The notes: generated from the sequence alone by a model not told the origin. A stretch of 64,000 nt of DNA from CAZCDS01 sp964497585 (GCA_964497585.1 CAZCDS010000026.1:20298-84297); one strand, 5' to 3'. Counted from the stretch's first letter, positions 1 to 9,548 are shown. Translations and numbers: made by a program.

Positions 1-200
1 TTTTGGTGCCGATTTCTTACCTTCGCGTTTTGATGGTCGAGCTTTTCATCGCCTCCTTCGCGTTTTCGGTTCACGGGCATTCTCAAGATCCAAGTTGACT
101 GTACGACCGAAGATATCCTATCTTGAAAATCCATAGTAAGCGCCATGGATCCCGCAAAACTATGGGAATTGGTGTTGCCAGACCGTTGAACGGCGGGTAG
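1..200. other. No gene recognised
   Basis: No convincing coding frame, RNA gene or repeat was seen in the first 200 bases. The left edge of the window cuts off whatever lies upstream. Confidence 0.5.
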
Positions 201-245
201 TTGGTCTCATGATCGCGAGGACCGGATCATGATTCCCGAGACCAA
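201..245. promoter_or_regulatory. Interrupted inverted repeat ahead of the SPFH-like gene
   Basis: TTGGTCTC (201-208) pairs with GAGACCAA (238-245), and inside it ATGATC (209-214) pairs with GATCAT (225-230). The hairpin ends 9 bases before the next start codon and overlaps the area of its ribosome binding site. It may be an operator or a translation-control hairpin. No T-run follows, so a terminator is unlikely. Confidence 0.35.
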
Positions 246-254
246 GGGGCGCTG

Positions 255-539
255 ATGATTCAAGTACTCCGAGACGATGAGCGGCTTGCACTATTCCGAC
301 ATGGTGAGTATCAGGGTCTCAAGGGTCCCGGAGTCGTCGTATATCTGCCCTTTTTCGGCGTCAGAGTTCGCCTTAGAGTGGGCGATATGGGGAGCCTGAT
401 GACGTCCGAGCTGGCACGGTTCGGTGATGCGGTCGTGCCGGTGGTGGGCGAGGGGCTCTCCGGATCGCGTGTCAGGATCGTTGGGTTTGACGACTCGCAC
501 TCACCGCCGCGCCCTCGCTGCGCATCTCTAGACCGCTAA
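255..539 (+). CDS. Short SPFH/band-7-like protein
   Basis: This 94-residue protein starts at ATG 255 behind AAGGGG. Its first 50 residues resemble the N-terminal signature of stomatin/slipin proteins: an ERxxxFRxG-type element (DERLALFRHG, about residues 8-17), then GLKGPGVVVYLPFF and a basic Val-rich strand. Stomatins are normally 250 residues or longer, with an N-terminal membrane anchor and a long coiled coil. Here the protein stops soon after the first beta strands and has no obvious membrane segment, so it is either a minimal relative or a truncated remnant. The last 15 residues are Pro/Arg-rich and look non-conserved. The family assignment rests on this short motif only. It is followed by 222 bases without a gene and then the MFS gene on the same strand. 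Confidence 0.45.
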   Translation: MIQVLRDDERLALFRHGEYQGLKGPGVVVYLPFFGVRVRLRVGDMGSLMTSELARFGDAVVPVVGEGLSGSRVRIVGFDDSHSPPRPRCASLDR

Positions 540-761
540 CTGGTACGCATGTTTCGCCCAAAAAGTGATAATCCGTCGCGACCTTCGGAAAGATATTGCC
601 GATCGTTTTCTGTGGCGATGCCGTGGGATCGGATCTGGACGGGACAGTCCGTATTTTCCGGGCAAAGGAACCTCGTCTCAAATCCGAATCAGACTTGAAA
701 TGAGTATAGTGTCCCCGACCTTACCCGAAATTGCTCAGAAAAAGAGACCCGGAATGGTTGC

Positions 762-1970
762 ATGAATTCAAACCAGGAAGCTCCTGTTGTCGAATCGTCA
801 TTACTCCTGCAGTTGTTGGTTTTTTCGCTCGTCGGCGCTGCATTCACCACGATCTACGTAACCCAGCCGGTTCTCCCGGTTCTTCAGGTCGAATTCTCCG
901 TGAGTGAGGCTCGAGCTTCCCTCACCATCTCAGCCGTGGTCTTTGGAATTGCGCTCTCCAACTTACCACTGGGTATGACTGCAGATCGATATTCGATCAA
1001 GCCCATTATCCTGATCGGGGGGGGAATCATCGCGATCTGCAGTTTGGCATGTGCCGTAACCGATACCATGTTGATGCTGATCGGAACTCGGTTCGTTCAG
1101 GGGCTCTTTATCCCCTGCCTGACAACGTGCGTGGCGGCTTACCTTTCCAAGATGCTCCCAAAGGAACGGCTCAACGTGATGATGGGATCCTACGTGTCGG
1201 CCACGGTGGCCGGAGGTCTCGGCGGCCGACTGCTTGGAGGATTCATTCATCCTGTGCTCCATTGGCGCTACGCTTTCGTCGTCGCGTCCATCTTGGTGAT
1301 CACTGCCACGATTGCCGCCTGGAGATTCCTCCCACGAGAAGAGCGGGGGAGAGCCGGCGAAGAAGATACTCAGGGATTTTTCGCTCTGCTCGGTCGAACC
1401 GATCTTTTGCGCATCTTCCTCGTTGCGTTTGCCGCGTTCTTTGTTTTTTCCTCAGTCTTCAACTATCTCCCCTTTTACCTTTCTGCCCCTCCCTTCGAAG
1501 TCTCCACAGGCCTCATCACCCTCATGTATTGCTCCTATCTCATCGGAATGGTTATCGGGCCGGTCGCAGGTGCACTGAGCAACCGAGTGGGAAACGGCCT
1601 CATCATGGCCGTGGGTGCGGTGATATTCGGTATGTCAATTGAGGCCACGCTCATCAAGACTCTGCCGGCAGTAGCGACGAGTCTTGGGGGGATTTGTCTG
1701 GGGTTCTTCTCCATTCACGCCGCGGCAGTGGGATCACTCAACAGAAGACTGGAGTCGAGCCGGGGACGAGCCAACTCTCTGTACGTCGTGTCCTACTATC
1801 TGGGAGGATTCGCCGGGATCACCATAAGCGGTTATGCGTACGGGGTCTTCGGCTGGCAGGCAATCAGGGTGCTGGGGATTGCCATGCTTCTGGTGCCACT
1901 TGGAGCGGGCCTGTGGGAGTTGATCACGGAAGGCGTGCCTGATTTCAGTTCACCTCGCCCACAAGGATAA
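762..1970 (+). CDS. MFS transporter, YnfM-like
   Basis: This 402-residue inner-membrane protein has about 12 hydrophobic segments. A major facilitator loop between TM2 and TM3 is visible as GMTADRYSIKP (about residue 71), a variant of the usual G-x-x-x-D-R-x-G-R/K signature. The second half opens with a charged loop (REERGRAGEED) between the two six-helix bundles. Such transporters move small solutes or drugs with protons; the substrate cannot be read from the sequence. The length is normal for the family, and the YnfM-like subgroup is suggested by TQPVLPVLQVEFSVSEA near the N-terminus. Its 3' end overlaps the convergent TPR-CHAT gene by 26 bases, so the two genes share a terminal region. Confidence 0.8.
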   Translation: MNSNQEAPVVESSLLLQLLVFSLVGAAFTTIYVTQPVLPVLQVEFSVSEARASLTISAVVFGIALSNLPLGMTADRYSIKPIILIGGGIIAICSLACAVTDTMLMLIGTRFVQGLFIPCLTTCVAAYLSKMLPKERLNVMMGSYVSATVAGGLGGRLLGGFIHPVLHWRYAFVVASILVITATIAAWRFLPREERGRAGEEDTQGFFALLGRTDLLRIFLVAFAAFFVFSSVFNYLPFYLSAPPFEVSTGLITLMYCSYLIGMVIGPVAGALSNRVGNGLIMAVGAVIFGMSIEATLIKTLPAVATSLGGICLGFFSIHAAAVGSLNRRLESSRGRANSLYVVSYYLGGFAGITISGYAYGVFGWQAIRVLGIAMLLVPLGAGLWELITEGVPDFSSPRPQG

Positions 1971-4900
1971 AGGGGGCCCAGAAAAAGGGGTGATCGTACC
2001 CGGCTCTTCGGATCTCCTCTCTTGCGAGCTTCAAAGCTTCGAGTCCGGACTTTCCCTGCCTCAGATGCTCAAAGAAGCGCTCTACAAGGCTCACCGACGA
2101 ACGTTCAGCCACGGACCAGAGGCTCATCAGCACGGCTCTCGCACCAGCATATTGGAAGGCTCTCCCCATACTCATGATACCTTCCCCGCAAAGATTCCTG
2201 CCCAGCCCGGTTTGGCACGCGGTGAGCGCGGCCAGGTCCGCGTGCAGGTTCATCCCCATCACCTCGGTCATTCCGAGAAAGCCGCCACGGGCTCCGGATG
2301 GCCCCACGAGCGTCAACGCGAGGACCGGTTCCTGTATCATGGGAATATCATTACCGTAGTACCCGTGGGTTTCGAGCACGACGTACTGGTAAGGCTCGCG
2401 GAGACGTTGGAACAACGTCGCCTTGGTCGCTTTCATGCCCATGAAGAGGTCCGTCCCTTGCGGGTCGAGCTTCTTGAGCGATTCACCCAATTGTCCGGTC
2501 AAGGGGAGTCTCTCGAAGATCAATCCCACGGGACGGTCGGGAAACCCGAGGAGATTCTCCTTGTCGTTCGGGTTCCCGCCGACCGCGCTGTGTGAATCTC
2601 CCGTACATCTCCCGTCCTCAGGGGAAAAGACCGGATCCGCGAATACCAGGGTCCTGTCGACGACCTTCTTGCCCCGCGATGAGGTTCGGAGTAGTGTAAG
2701 AGCGGTGACGGACTGAGAATAACTCACCGGGTGCACGTCCGCGAGGTACGTGAGGCCTTCGGGACTAGGGAAAGGCCCCCTGACCTTCCAGCGTGCAGTT
2801 CCTCGGACAACCAGGGCCTCGAAGGGAATAAGAGCCAGTATGCCGTCGGGAATGATGACGATCGGGCTCCCCTTGGGCACCTGCAGCAAGACTCTTGCCA
2901 GCAATCTGTCGTACAGGGCCGCGGCCAGCTCGGCGTCGAATTGCATGAGCCTCGCGCGCTCGAAGGAGGCCCGGAACTTCCTTACGGCCCTCTCACGATC
3001 TTCTGATTTCCATTGTCGGTAGTCCGCCTCAAGAATCTGCGTGCCTTTGAGCAGCTTTACCCCCACCCCTTCCCCCAGGTCATCGAGCACCACGACGTAC
3101 TCGTCAGGGCCGATGGCCGCCTTCTCAATGGGCGTCGGCCTCGGATGTTTCACGGAAGCATAGTACGGATATCTAGTCCAGAGCATCTCGACAAATGACG
3201 CCTGCGCTTGCAAGGCTTTGCCGATCTGGCTTGTCAGGCCGGCAATTCGCTGGGTATCGTTTTTCGCGTGAGCCTCAGCCAGAGCTCGCTTCAGAGACGC
3301 GACTCGCACGAGGAGCTGCTTATCCTCTTCAAGGATATTGCCGGGCACCCGAAAATGACCGGAGCCCGTCTTCATGGACAGCGCGTCGCAGAACGCCCGA
3401 GCTTTCGTAAGCTCACTCGATTCGAGGCTTTCAGCGCCCCGGTTGAGCTTTATCCTCACACGAGTGAGCCCCTTGGCCGGCTCCGAACGAGCGAATCCTT
3501 CGATTCTCACGTCAAAGAAGTTCCGTCGCTCGGAGGGCATGAGTCGAGACCGAATCTCTTCCGTCAGTTTCACGGCTCGTTCGTACAAGTCTTCGGCTTT
3601 ACGTAACTTTCCCTGCGCTTCGCACACTCTCCCCAGACCCGTGAACGCGGTGAAAAGGTATCCGGCGCTTCTACTCTTTTCCGCGTCATCGAGGAGTCTT
3701 TCGTAACTCTCTTTGGCTTTCTCATAATCAGACCGAGCCAGGTGGAGCCGTCCCTCAGACGCCCACAAACCAGGCTTATGAGCTTGCTCCCCGTACCTCC
3801 GAACCAGGTCCAGGATCATGGTGCCTGCCCGCTCTGTGTCGCCCCGATCTAAATACAAATTGGCAATTCGGCGTTCAGGCTGCAGCGTGGGCAGACCGAT
3901 CTCCTTGTCGATATTGAGCGCCTCATTGTAGACCGCGAGGGCCTGGTCGTAGCTGCCCCGATGCACAAGAATCGAACCGACAAGGATCAGGGTATGCGCC
4001 GTGCCCTTACGATCGCGAAGGGATCTCCTGATCGTCAGGGACTTCCTCATCATTTCGAGCGCTTTGGAATAGACTCCCCAGGCTCTGTACACGTTGCCAA
4101 GATTGGCGAGGCTCACCGCCTCACCCTTACGATCCCCCACCGACTTCCTGATCGCCAAAGACTTCTTGTAGAGATCGCTGGCCTTGTCGTACCTTCCCCA
4201 CGCCGAGTATACTGCTGCGAGATTGTTGCAGGTTGCTCCTTCCGCCTTTCGATCGTTCAGTTTCCGATAGATGCGGATGGACCTGTTGTAATATTCCACA
4301 GCGCAGTCAAATGATCCGCGGCTCCAGCAGACGTTGCCGAGATTGGTCAAGGCGTGGGCTGTGCCTCTTTTTTCTTTCAGCGCCTCTCTGACCGCTAGCG
4401 ATTGCCGGTAGAGCTTCTCGGCTTTGTCGTAGTCTCCGAGAACGAAGCAAGTGTTGCCTTTGGTGAGCAGCGTCTGGGCCTCGCCTCTTCGATCCCCAAG
4501 TGCCCGCTTGATCGCTAGAGACTTGTCGAGAAGCTTCTCCGCTTTCGCGTACTCGCCTTGGTTCGTGCAGATGGTTCCCAGGTTGTTAAGATTGGTGGCC
4601 TGACAGCTCCTGTCACCGACTTCTTTGCATGCTGCCAGTGATTTCTCGTAGTATTCCCGGGCCTTGTCATAGTCGCTCCGATGGAGGTATACGTTGCCGA
4701 TATTTAAGAGTTCCCTGCCTTCACCCTTTCGATCTCCCAGGCTCTTTCTCACGGACAGGGACGTGCGGAAAGAATCGAGCGCGGCGTCATATTCGCCCTG
4801 GGCAAGCGCGAGGCGTCCAAGGTTGCTCAGCGTGTTTGCCATGCCCTTCACGTCATTTGCGGCCTTCCTGACGGCCGCTGCCTTACGGTAGAATTCGAGC

Positions 4901-5178
4901 GCTTTATCATATTTGCCCCAGCCTTTGTATATCGAGCCGAGGTTGTTGTATGCCACGCCTTGACCCTTTTTGGATCCCGTCTTCCGGAATATCGCGAGGG
5001 CCTGCTCGTACAAGCGCACGGCCGCTTCGAGGTCCTCATTCGAGCGAGCGGTTTTCTGGAGTCTTACCGCCTTCTTCAGCAGCGTTACTCCTTCTTGAAC
5101 GGAGACCCCTGACCCAAAGGCCGGAAAGATGAGAAAAATGAAGCAAAGAATTAGTGGCAGGCTCAGTCTCGGTCTCAT
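1945..5178 (-). CDS. TPR-repeat CHAT-domain protein
   Basis: This 1077-residue protein starts at ATG 5178, chosen because GAGGAGG precedes it and a signal peptide follows (MRPRLSLPLILCFIFLIF). A long array of about 40-residue tetratricopeptide repeats then fills roughly residues 35-560, with regular motifs such as NNLGxxYxxxGxYDKA and LAIRKxxGDRKGEA. The C-terminal third is a CHAT (caspase HetF-associated) domain with the expected catalytic pair: His938 in VLETHGYYG and Cys988 in LTACQTGLG, followed by MGRAFQYAGARAVLMSLW. CHAT proteins are caspase-like cysteine proteases, often activated through their TPR or sensor domains. A secretion signal here suggests action in the periplasm or at the surface. 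No protease substrate or CRISPR genes are nearby. The repeats also give strong DNA-level periodicity of about 120 bases. Confidence 0.88.
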   Translation of the reverse strand: MRPRLSLPLILCFIFLIFPAFGSGVSVQEGVTLLKKAVRLQKTARSNEDLEAAVRLYEQALAIFRKTGSKKGQGVAYNNLGSIYKGWGKYDKALEFYRKAAAVRKAANDVKGMANTLSNLGRLALAQGEYDAALDSFRTSLSVRKSLGDRKGEGRELLNIGNVYLHRSDYDKAREYYEKSLAACKEVGDRSCQATNLNNLGTICTNQGEYAKAEKLLDKSLAIKRALGDRRGEAQTLLTKGNTCFVLGDYDKAEKLYRQSLAVREALKEKRGTAHALTNLGNVCWSRGSFDCAVEYYNRSIRIYRKLNDRKAEGATCNNLAAVYSAWGRYDKASDLYKKSLAIRKSVGDRKGEAVSLANLGNVYRAWGVYSKALEMMRKSLTIRRSLRDRKGTAHTLILVGSILVHRGSYDQALAVYNEALNIDKEIGLPTLQPERRIANLYLDRGDTERAGTMILDLVRRYGEQAHKPGLWASEGRLHLARSDYEKAKESYERLLDDAEKSRSAGYLFTAFTGLGRVCEAQGKLRKAEDLYERAVKLTEEIRSRLMPSERRNFFDVRIEGFARSEPAKGLTRVRIKLNRGAESLESSELTKARAFCDALSMKTGSGHFRVPGNILEEDKQLLVRVASLKRALAEAHAKNDTQRIAGLTSQIGKALQAQASFVEMLWTRYPYYASVKHPRPTPIEKAAIGPDEYVVVLDDLGEGVGVKLLKGTQILEADYRQWKSEDRERAVRKFRASFERARLMQFDAELAAALYDRLLARVLLQVPKGSPIVIIPDGILALIPFEALVVRGTARWKVRGPFPSPEGLTYLADVHPVSYSQSVTALTLLRTSSRGKKVVDRTLVFADPVFSPEDGRCTGDSHSAVGGNPNDKENLLGFPDRPVGLIFERLPLTGQLGESLKKLDPQGTDLFMGMKATKATLFQRLREPYQYVVLETHGYYGNDIPMIQEPVLALTLVGPSGARGGFLGMTEVMGMNLHADLAALTACQTGLGRNLCGEGIMSMGRAFQYAGARAVLMSLWSVAERSSVSLVERFFEHLRQGKSGLEALKLAREEIRRAGYDHPFFWAPFILVGEVN

Positions 5179-5617
5179 GAGAAGCCTCCTCTCGAATCTG
5201 GCCGCACGATTCGCTTCCTCTATTTTAGTCGACTCCTGGCTCCAGATGTGACACTTTTTCGATGGCGGCTCCATGACTGATGGTATACTTGTGGAAATCG
5301 TGCACCGGAAAGACGGGAAAGACTTCGAGCTCCCTCGAAGATGCTGCCACAAAAGCGATGAGTTTGTCTCCTTACGAAAGGGCTGAGGTGGGTGAGCTGC
5401 CGCCTCAGGGTCTTGAAGAGAAAGAAAACGGGGGCAAATCAGCGTGGCCCGCCGAGATTCTGGGCCGAGATTCAGAGATAGGGGTAAACAGCTCTAATCT
5501 TGTCAATTGTGTTGCGCCGGTGCCAAAGGCAGCGCAATAGGGAAACGAACGTCTAAAGACTTTTCCGCAAATTCTTGACTTCGTCTCAGAAGAAGTCTTT
5601 CGAGTCGGGCTATCAGG
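5179..5617. other. Divergent intergenic region
   Basis: This stretch of 439 bases lies between the divergent starts of the TPR-CHAT gene and the PAS kinase. Weak frames cross it on both strands, but none has a convincing start or recognisable protein. It should hold the promoters of both neighbours; no clear -35/-10 or sigma-54 pair stood out. Confidence 0.5.
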
Positions 5618-6901
5618 ATGCCGGTCGAGCCAAGAAAACCCGAGGATCTCTTCGCTGGGAAAAGATTTCCTCTTGGATTGTTCATCGCCTTCCTGATCGG
5701 AGCGACCGTCGTTCCGATTCTTTTGCTTGCAGGATCCGCGCACCCTTTTCGCCTTCTCCTGGCAATCGGTTTCATGGCGTTGTGTGTGTGTGTCGCTCTC
5801 GTTGCTTTGCGAAGGTATCTGTTCGGCCTGGCAAGGGGGCGCGACCTGTATGAGACGATGTTTGAGGCGATGCCCTGTTATGCGGTTCTCTTGGATAGAG
5901 ACTTGCATTTGCTCTGGTTCGATCGGGCCTTCAAGAGAGATTTTGCCGACAGGAAGGGTTCGACGTGCCATGAGCTCTTCCGAGGACAGGACGCCCCCTG
6001 TTCCGGTTGCATAGCCCTGAAGACGTTTCAGGACGGGGGGGTGTACGACACGGAGCAGACGGTGACCACCGCACAGGGCGAGACCCTTACGCTGATCCTC
6101 TATTCCTCACCGATTTCCAACGCGCTGGGCGAAGTCATTGCCGTACTGGAAATCGCAGTCAACATTACTTCGGTGAAGGCGATGCAAAAGCAGCTCGTTC
6201 TCCTTGGGCAAACGGTCGCGGGAATGGCTCACAGCATCAAGAACATCATGATGGGTCTGGACGGAGGAATATATGTGGTGAACCGGGGCCTGGAAGCCGA
6301 TAACCAGGAGGAGGTGAAAGAGGGCTGGGACATGGTCCACCTGAATTTCGAAAAGATCTCCAGGCTCGTCAAAGACATCCTCTACTGCTCGAAGGAACGG
6401 GAGCCTGAGCTTCAGAGAGTAGACGCTAATGAGGTGGTGAGAGAGGTTTACGATCTCTACCGGGACACCGCAAAAAGCTTCCACATCGAGCTGAAACTCG
6501 AACTGGACGAGGGGCTTGGCGAGTCAGTGGTCGACCCTTCAGGGCTTCACACGGTTCTGACCAATCTCGTATCCAACGCTATGGACGCGTGCAAAGTAGA
6601 CCTATGGAAGGACTCTCACCGTGTCGAAGTGAAGACGCGAAGGGGCGCGGACGGATCGACAATTCTTGAGATCTCGGACAACGGCGTGGGTATGGACCAG
6701 GAACTCAAGGACCGTGCCTTTGAGGATTTCTTCACGTCCAAAGGGAACCTGGGCACCGGCCTGGGGCTCATGGTAACCCAGAAAGTGGTCCGCGAACATG
6801 GCGGTTCTATCTCGTTTGACTCATCTCCCGGCAAGGGGACGACCTTTACCGTGGTGTTTCCTTCAAGGACTCTCCCGCCTCCGTCGGACAACTCCGATTG
6901 A
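5618..6901 (+). CDS. Membrane PAS sensor histidine kinase
   Basis: This 427-residue kinase has two N-terminal membrane helices (about residues 19-39 and 44-64) with almost no periplasmic loop. A cytoplasmic PAS domain (about 75-185) follows, then a dimerisation/phosphoacceptor helix with His205 in GMAHSIKN, and an HATPase domain with NLVSNAMDA (N box), DNGVGM (G1) and GTGLGLMV (G2). The PAS domain carries a cysteine trio, Cys117-x10-Cys128-x2-Cys131 (CHELFRGQDAPCSGC), also present in the kinase at 14949-17291 and the activator at 18121-19449, which points to redox or metal sensing. The AHSIKN type of phosphoacceptor is the same as in that second kinase. It converges on a response regulator with a gap of only 2 bases, a plausible partner despite the opposite strand. 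Confidence 0.88.
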   Translation: MPVEPRKPEDLFAGKRFPLGLFIAFLIGATVVPILLLAGSAHPFRLLLAIGFMALCVCVALVALRRYLFGLARGRDLYETMFEAMPCYAVLLDRDLHLLWFDRAFKRDFADRKGSTCHELFRGQDAPCSGCIALKTFQDGGVYDTEQTVTTAQGETLTLILYSSPISNALGEVIAVLEIAVNITSVKAMQKQLVLLGQTVAGMAHSIKNIMMGLDGGIYVVNRGLEADNQEEVKEGWDMVHLNFEKISRLVKDILYCSKEREPELQRVDANEVVREVYDLYRDTAKSFHIELKLELDEGLGESVVDPSGLHTVLTNLVSNAMDACKVDLWKDSHRVEVKTRRGADGSTILEISDNGVGMDQELKDRAFEDFFTSKGNLGTGLGLMVTQKVVREHGGSISFDSSPGKGTTFTVVFPSRTLPPPSDNSD

Positions 6902-6903
6902 GG

Positions 6904-7260
6904 TCACTCGCCCAGAGTCTCTTTGACGACCGAAATTAGGCGATCCCTGTCGATGGGCTTGTCAAAGACCGCGACCGGCTTTTTCACCGCGAGATGTTTG
7001 CCGGGGATCCCGCTCACGACGATCACGGGCACGTCTTTGAATTCTTTGGATTTTGACATGTTTCGGTAAAATCGGGTGCCGGTGTCTCCCGGCATCTGGA
7101 GATCAAGGGTAACGAGGTCAGGCTTCTCCCTGTTCAGGACCTCGATCCCTTCTTCCCCGTTGGCCGCAGAGCAGGTTTCGTATCCATTGTCCTGGAGGAC
7201 GGTCGTCAAGTACTTGACGACATGAGGTTCATCGTCTATGACCAGAATCTTTTTGGCCAT
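6904..7260 (-). CDS. Single-domain response regulator (CheY-like)
   Basis: This 118-residue receiver starts at ATG 7260, which has GGAGG six bases upstream; an in-frame TTG twelve bases earlier is rejected. The acidic pocket is in VIDDEP, the phosphoacceptor is Asp53 (LVTLDLQMPG), the Thr/Ser position is in VVSG, and the conserved Lys is in FDKPID. There is no output domain, so it must signal through protein contacts or a phosphorelay. It lies 117 bases downstream of the HmcC-like gene on the same strand and may be the last gene of that operon, recalling the rrf1 receiver gene after the Desulfovibrio hmc operon. The convergent PAS kinase next door is another possible partner. Confidence 0.88.
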   Translation of the reverse strand: MAKKILVIDDEPHVVKYLTTVLQDNGYETCSAANGEEGIEVLNREKPDLVTLDLQMPGDTGTRFYRNMSKSKEFKDVPVIVVSGIPGKHLAVKKPVAVFDKPIDRDRLISVVKETLGE

Positions 7261-7377
7261 CTTTACCTCCAACGGTTTCGAAGACCGGATATGAAGCCTT
7301 CGGCTGACCCTATGGAAGACGGGGTCCTCGTTGCGGGGGTGATTCTGTCGGCAAGGCGCCGGCTCCCTGGACCATCG

Positions 7378-8607
7378 TCAATGCCCTTCCTGAGGAAAAT
7401 CGGGGTGTTCATACAGGACCGGCATCCGGTTTATGATGGCCCGAAACGTCAGAAGACCGATTGCAATGATTGTCACCGTTATAACCACTTCCATCCAACT
7501 CGGGTAGTACCTGTATTTCCACGGGAGTTGCCAATTGAACCCCACGATGGTCACGTCGACACGATTGAGGATCACACCGACCGCTCCCGCGATTGCTGCT
7601 CCTCTGACCATGGTAGCGCGCTTGTTCTGAACCGCGTAGATCATGAAGAGAGCGGGGACCGCGACGAAGCCGAGCACTTCTACCAGGTACCAGTATCCGT
7701 AGGGGGTTGTCAAGTACCCCCAGGTATCGTTATGGGCCATATTCAACACCAGGAGGGTGAAATACGCAAACATGACGATAGCGGCAGCCTTGCCCAGCCC
7801 GAGAGTCAGTCTGTCGAAGTGCGCGGGATCTTCATCTTTGATCTGATGACCGAAAACACGATGAGATATCATGCTCTCTATCACCACCATGGAAACTCCA
7901 CCGTATATGGCCGAAACGAAAAAGAGCAGACCGATGTACTCGGTATACCAGAGAGGGTGCAGCTTACTGGGCATCAGAACAAACAGGGAGCCTAACGCGG
8001 ACTGATGGCCAGTGGTGAGCACCACACCGAAGATCGTAAGACCGAGCGTGCCTTTTAGCCACCACTTACGAAGCTTCTTCCAGTTGAGCCACTCAAATAT
8101 GGCCGGACACCATTCGAAGAACTGACAGTGCAAGTACAGGGCGACCGACAACGCGACGAGGAACAGAACCGAGTTGGGACCGGGGGACACGAAGAAAGGA
8201 AAATAGATGCGCCAATAACGACCAAGGTCGAATATGAGGCCTACGACGGCAAAAAAGTAGCCGAGCGTCCCTCCCACCAGGGCGGGGCGTACCATGTGTT
8301 CGTACTCTTTGGCGCCGAAAACATGCACGGCGGTGGCTATGGAAAAGCCGCCACACGCCACTGCAATTCCTGCGAGCATGTCAAAGCCGATCCATAAGCC
8401 CCAGGGGTTGTAATTGGACAAGTTCGTGGCCGGCCCCAGGCCCGCGAAGATCCGATAAAGCATCGTTGGGATGCCGATGATGAGGATGATCGCCATAATG
8501 CCATTGAACGGCGTCCGGAGGGTCTTCAGATAATCCGGCCAGGTCATCCCAAGGAGGAGCTTTTCCTGAATCCACGTGGGCTCTACAGCAACGGTCTGCG
8601 AATCCAT
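7378..8607 (-). CDS. hmcC: HmcC-like NrfD-family membrane quinone subunit
   Basis: This 409-residue polytopic protein has about ten transmembrane helices of the NrfD/PsrC/HmcC family. These subunits bind menaquinol in the membrane and pass electrons to or from a periplasmic Fe-S subunit. Visible family features are FGAKEYEHMVRPALVGG, FDLGRYWRIYFPFF and TTGHQSALGSLFVLMP. The start codon overlaps the stop of the HmcB-like gene (TAATG) and has AGGAGGG upstream, so translation is coupled. Length and order (Tat Fe-S protein, then NrfD protein) match both Hmc and DsrOP modules. The 16-haem cytochrome in the same operon favours Hmc. Confidence 0.88.
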   Translation of the reverse strand: MDSQTVAVEPTWIQEKLLLGMTWPDYLKTLRTPFNGIMAIILIIGIPTMLYRIFAGLGPATNLSNYNPWGLWIGFDMLAGIAVACGGFSIATAVHVFGAKEYEHMVRPALVGGTLGYFFAVVGLIFDLGRYWRIYFPFFVSPGPNSVLFLVALSVALYLHCQFFEWCPAIFEWLNWKKLRKWWLKGTLGLTIFGVVLTTGHQSALGSLFVLMPSKLHPLWYTEYIGLLFFVSAIYGGVSMVVIESMISHRVFGHQIKDEDPAHFDRLTLGLGKAAAIVMFAYFTLLVLNMAHNDTWGYLTTPYGYWYLVEVLGFVAVPALFMIYAVQNKRATMVRGAAIAGAVGVILNRVDVTIVGFNWQLPWKYRYYPSWMEVVITVTIIAIGLLTFRAIINRMPVLYEHPDFPQEGH

Positions 8608-9548
8608 TATTTACCCTCCTTTTTCTTTAGAGCCGCCGCTATTTCCTCTTCACTGATCTTTTCTCGACGTTTTGAAATGCTGTAAAGGCCCATTAACAGG
8701 GCGGGAACCACGATGTACATCGGAGAAATAGAGGACAGATACGCCTTGCCCCACTTCGGTACGGCCTCCGTACCCAAATCGGTTCTCATGCCGATCTGAT
8801 CGAAGGGAACAGCCGATAGGTACATCCAGCATGTGCCGCCAACCTCATGTTCCCCATAGATGTGATTGACATATTTGCCTGGTTGATCCCTGATCCTCTT
8901 GTGGGCCACCTCAATCAGGTCGCTTCGCTTACCGAACTCCATTACCCCGACAGGGCAAATAGCCACGCAGGCCGGCACACCACCCTCTTTGGATATTCTG
9001 TCGAAGCAGAATGTGCACTTCGTCACTTTGGGGGCCCAGGGGTCCTGATACTCGTATGCAGGTATATAAAATGGGCACGCGGCCAAACAGTAGCGGCACC
9101 CCACACATACGTTTGGATTATAGGTGACCGATCCTGTCGGCCACTTGGTGAAGGCCTGGACGAAACAGGATGACGCGCAAGCAGGCTCGAAGCAATGCAT
9201 GCACTGCTTCTTCACATATATAGGTTTGGACGGGTCCCGCGGATTCCGGTACCTGTTCACCACAGTGTAGGCATTCCACTCGGTCCGTCTCAAATCCTTG
9301 AAGACAGCCCTGTCTTTCTCGTACGCCTCTATAGGTTTCTGGCCGGGCAATTTATTCCATTCCTTGCAGGCCCACTCGCACCTCCGGCACCCTATGCATA
9401 AGGTGGTGTCTACGAGAACGCCGTACTGATTCGGATATCCGGGAAGTGTTGTCGGTCCTGCGCTTGCCGTTTCGGCACCCCCGAGGGCCAGAGAGACTGC
9501 GCTCCCACCGGCAAGAGTCCTCAGAAAAGATCTTCTCCTCCTGTCCAT
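8607..9548 (-). CDS. hmcB: HmcB-like Tat-exported ferredoxin subunit
   Basis: This 313-residue protein starts at ATG 9548, chosen because a twin-arginine signal follows at once (MDRRRRSFLRTLAGGSAVSL) with GAGAGAGGG upstream. It carries four ferredoxin-type Cys groups: CIGCRRCEWAC, CMHCFEPACASSC, CVGCRYCLAAC and the split group CTFC...CVAIC. These would hold four cubane [4Fe-4S] clusters, as in HmcB, DsrO and NrfC proteins. The clusters sit outside the membrane, and a C-terminal helix (about residues 268-290) can anchor the protein. It should wire the 16-haem cytochrome to the HmcC-like quinone subunit encoded immediately downstream. Confidence 0.9.
   Translation of the reverse strand: MDRRRRSFLRTLAGGSAVSLALGGAETASAGPTTLPGYPNQYGVLVDTTLCIGCRRCEWACKEWNKLPGQKPIEAYEKDRAVFKDLRRTEWNAYTVVNRYRNPRDPSKPIYVKKQCMHCFEPACASSCFVQAFTKWPTGSVTYNPNVCVGCRYCLAACPFYIPAYEYQDPWAPKVTKCTFCFDRISKEGGVPACVAICPVGVMEFGKRSDLIEVAHKRIRDQPGKYVNHIYGEHEVGGTCWMYLSAVPFDQIGMRTDLGTEAVPKWGKAYLSSISPMYIVVPALLMGLYSISKRREKISEEEIAAALKKKEGK

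Noticed and set aside
1945..5178. The tandem repeats as a CRISPR array or DNA satellite
   Set aside because: The period of about 120 bases follows codon-level TPR repeats of 40 residues and the copies diverge at the DNA level.
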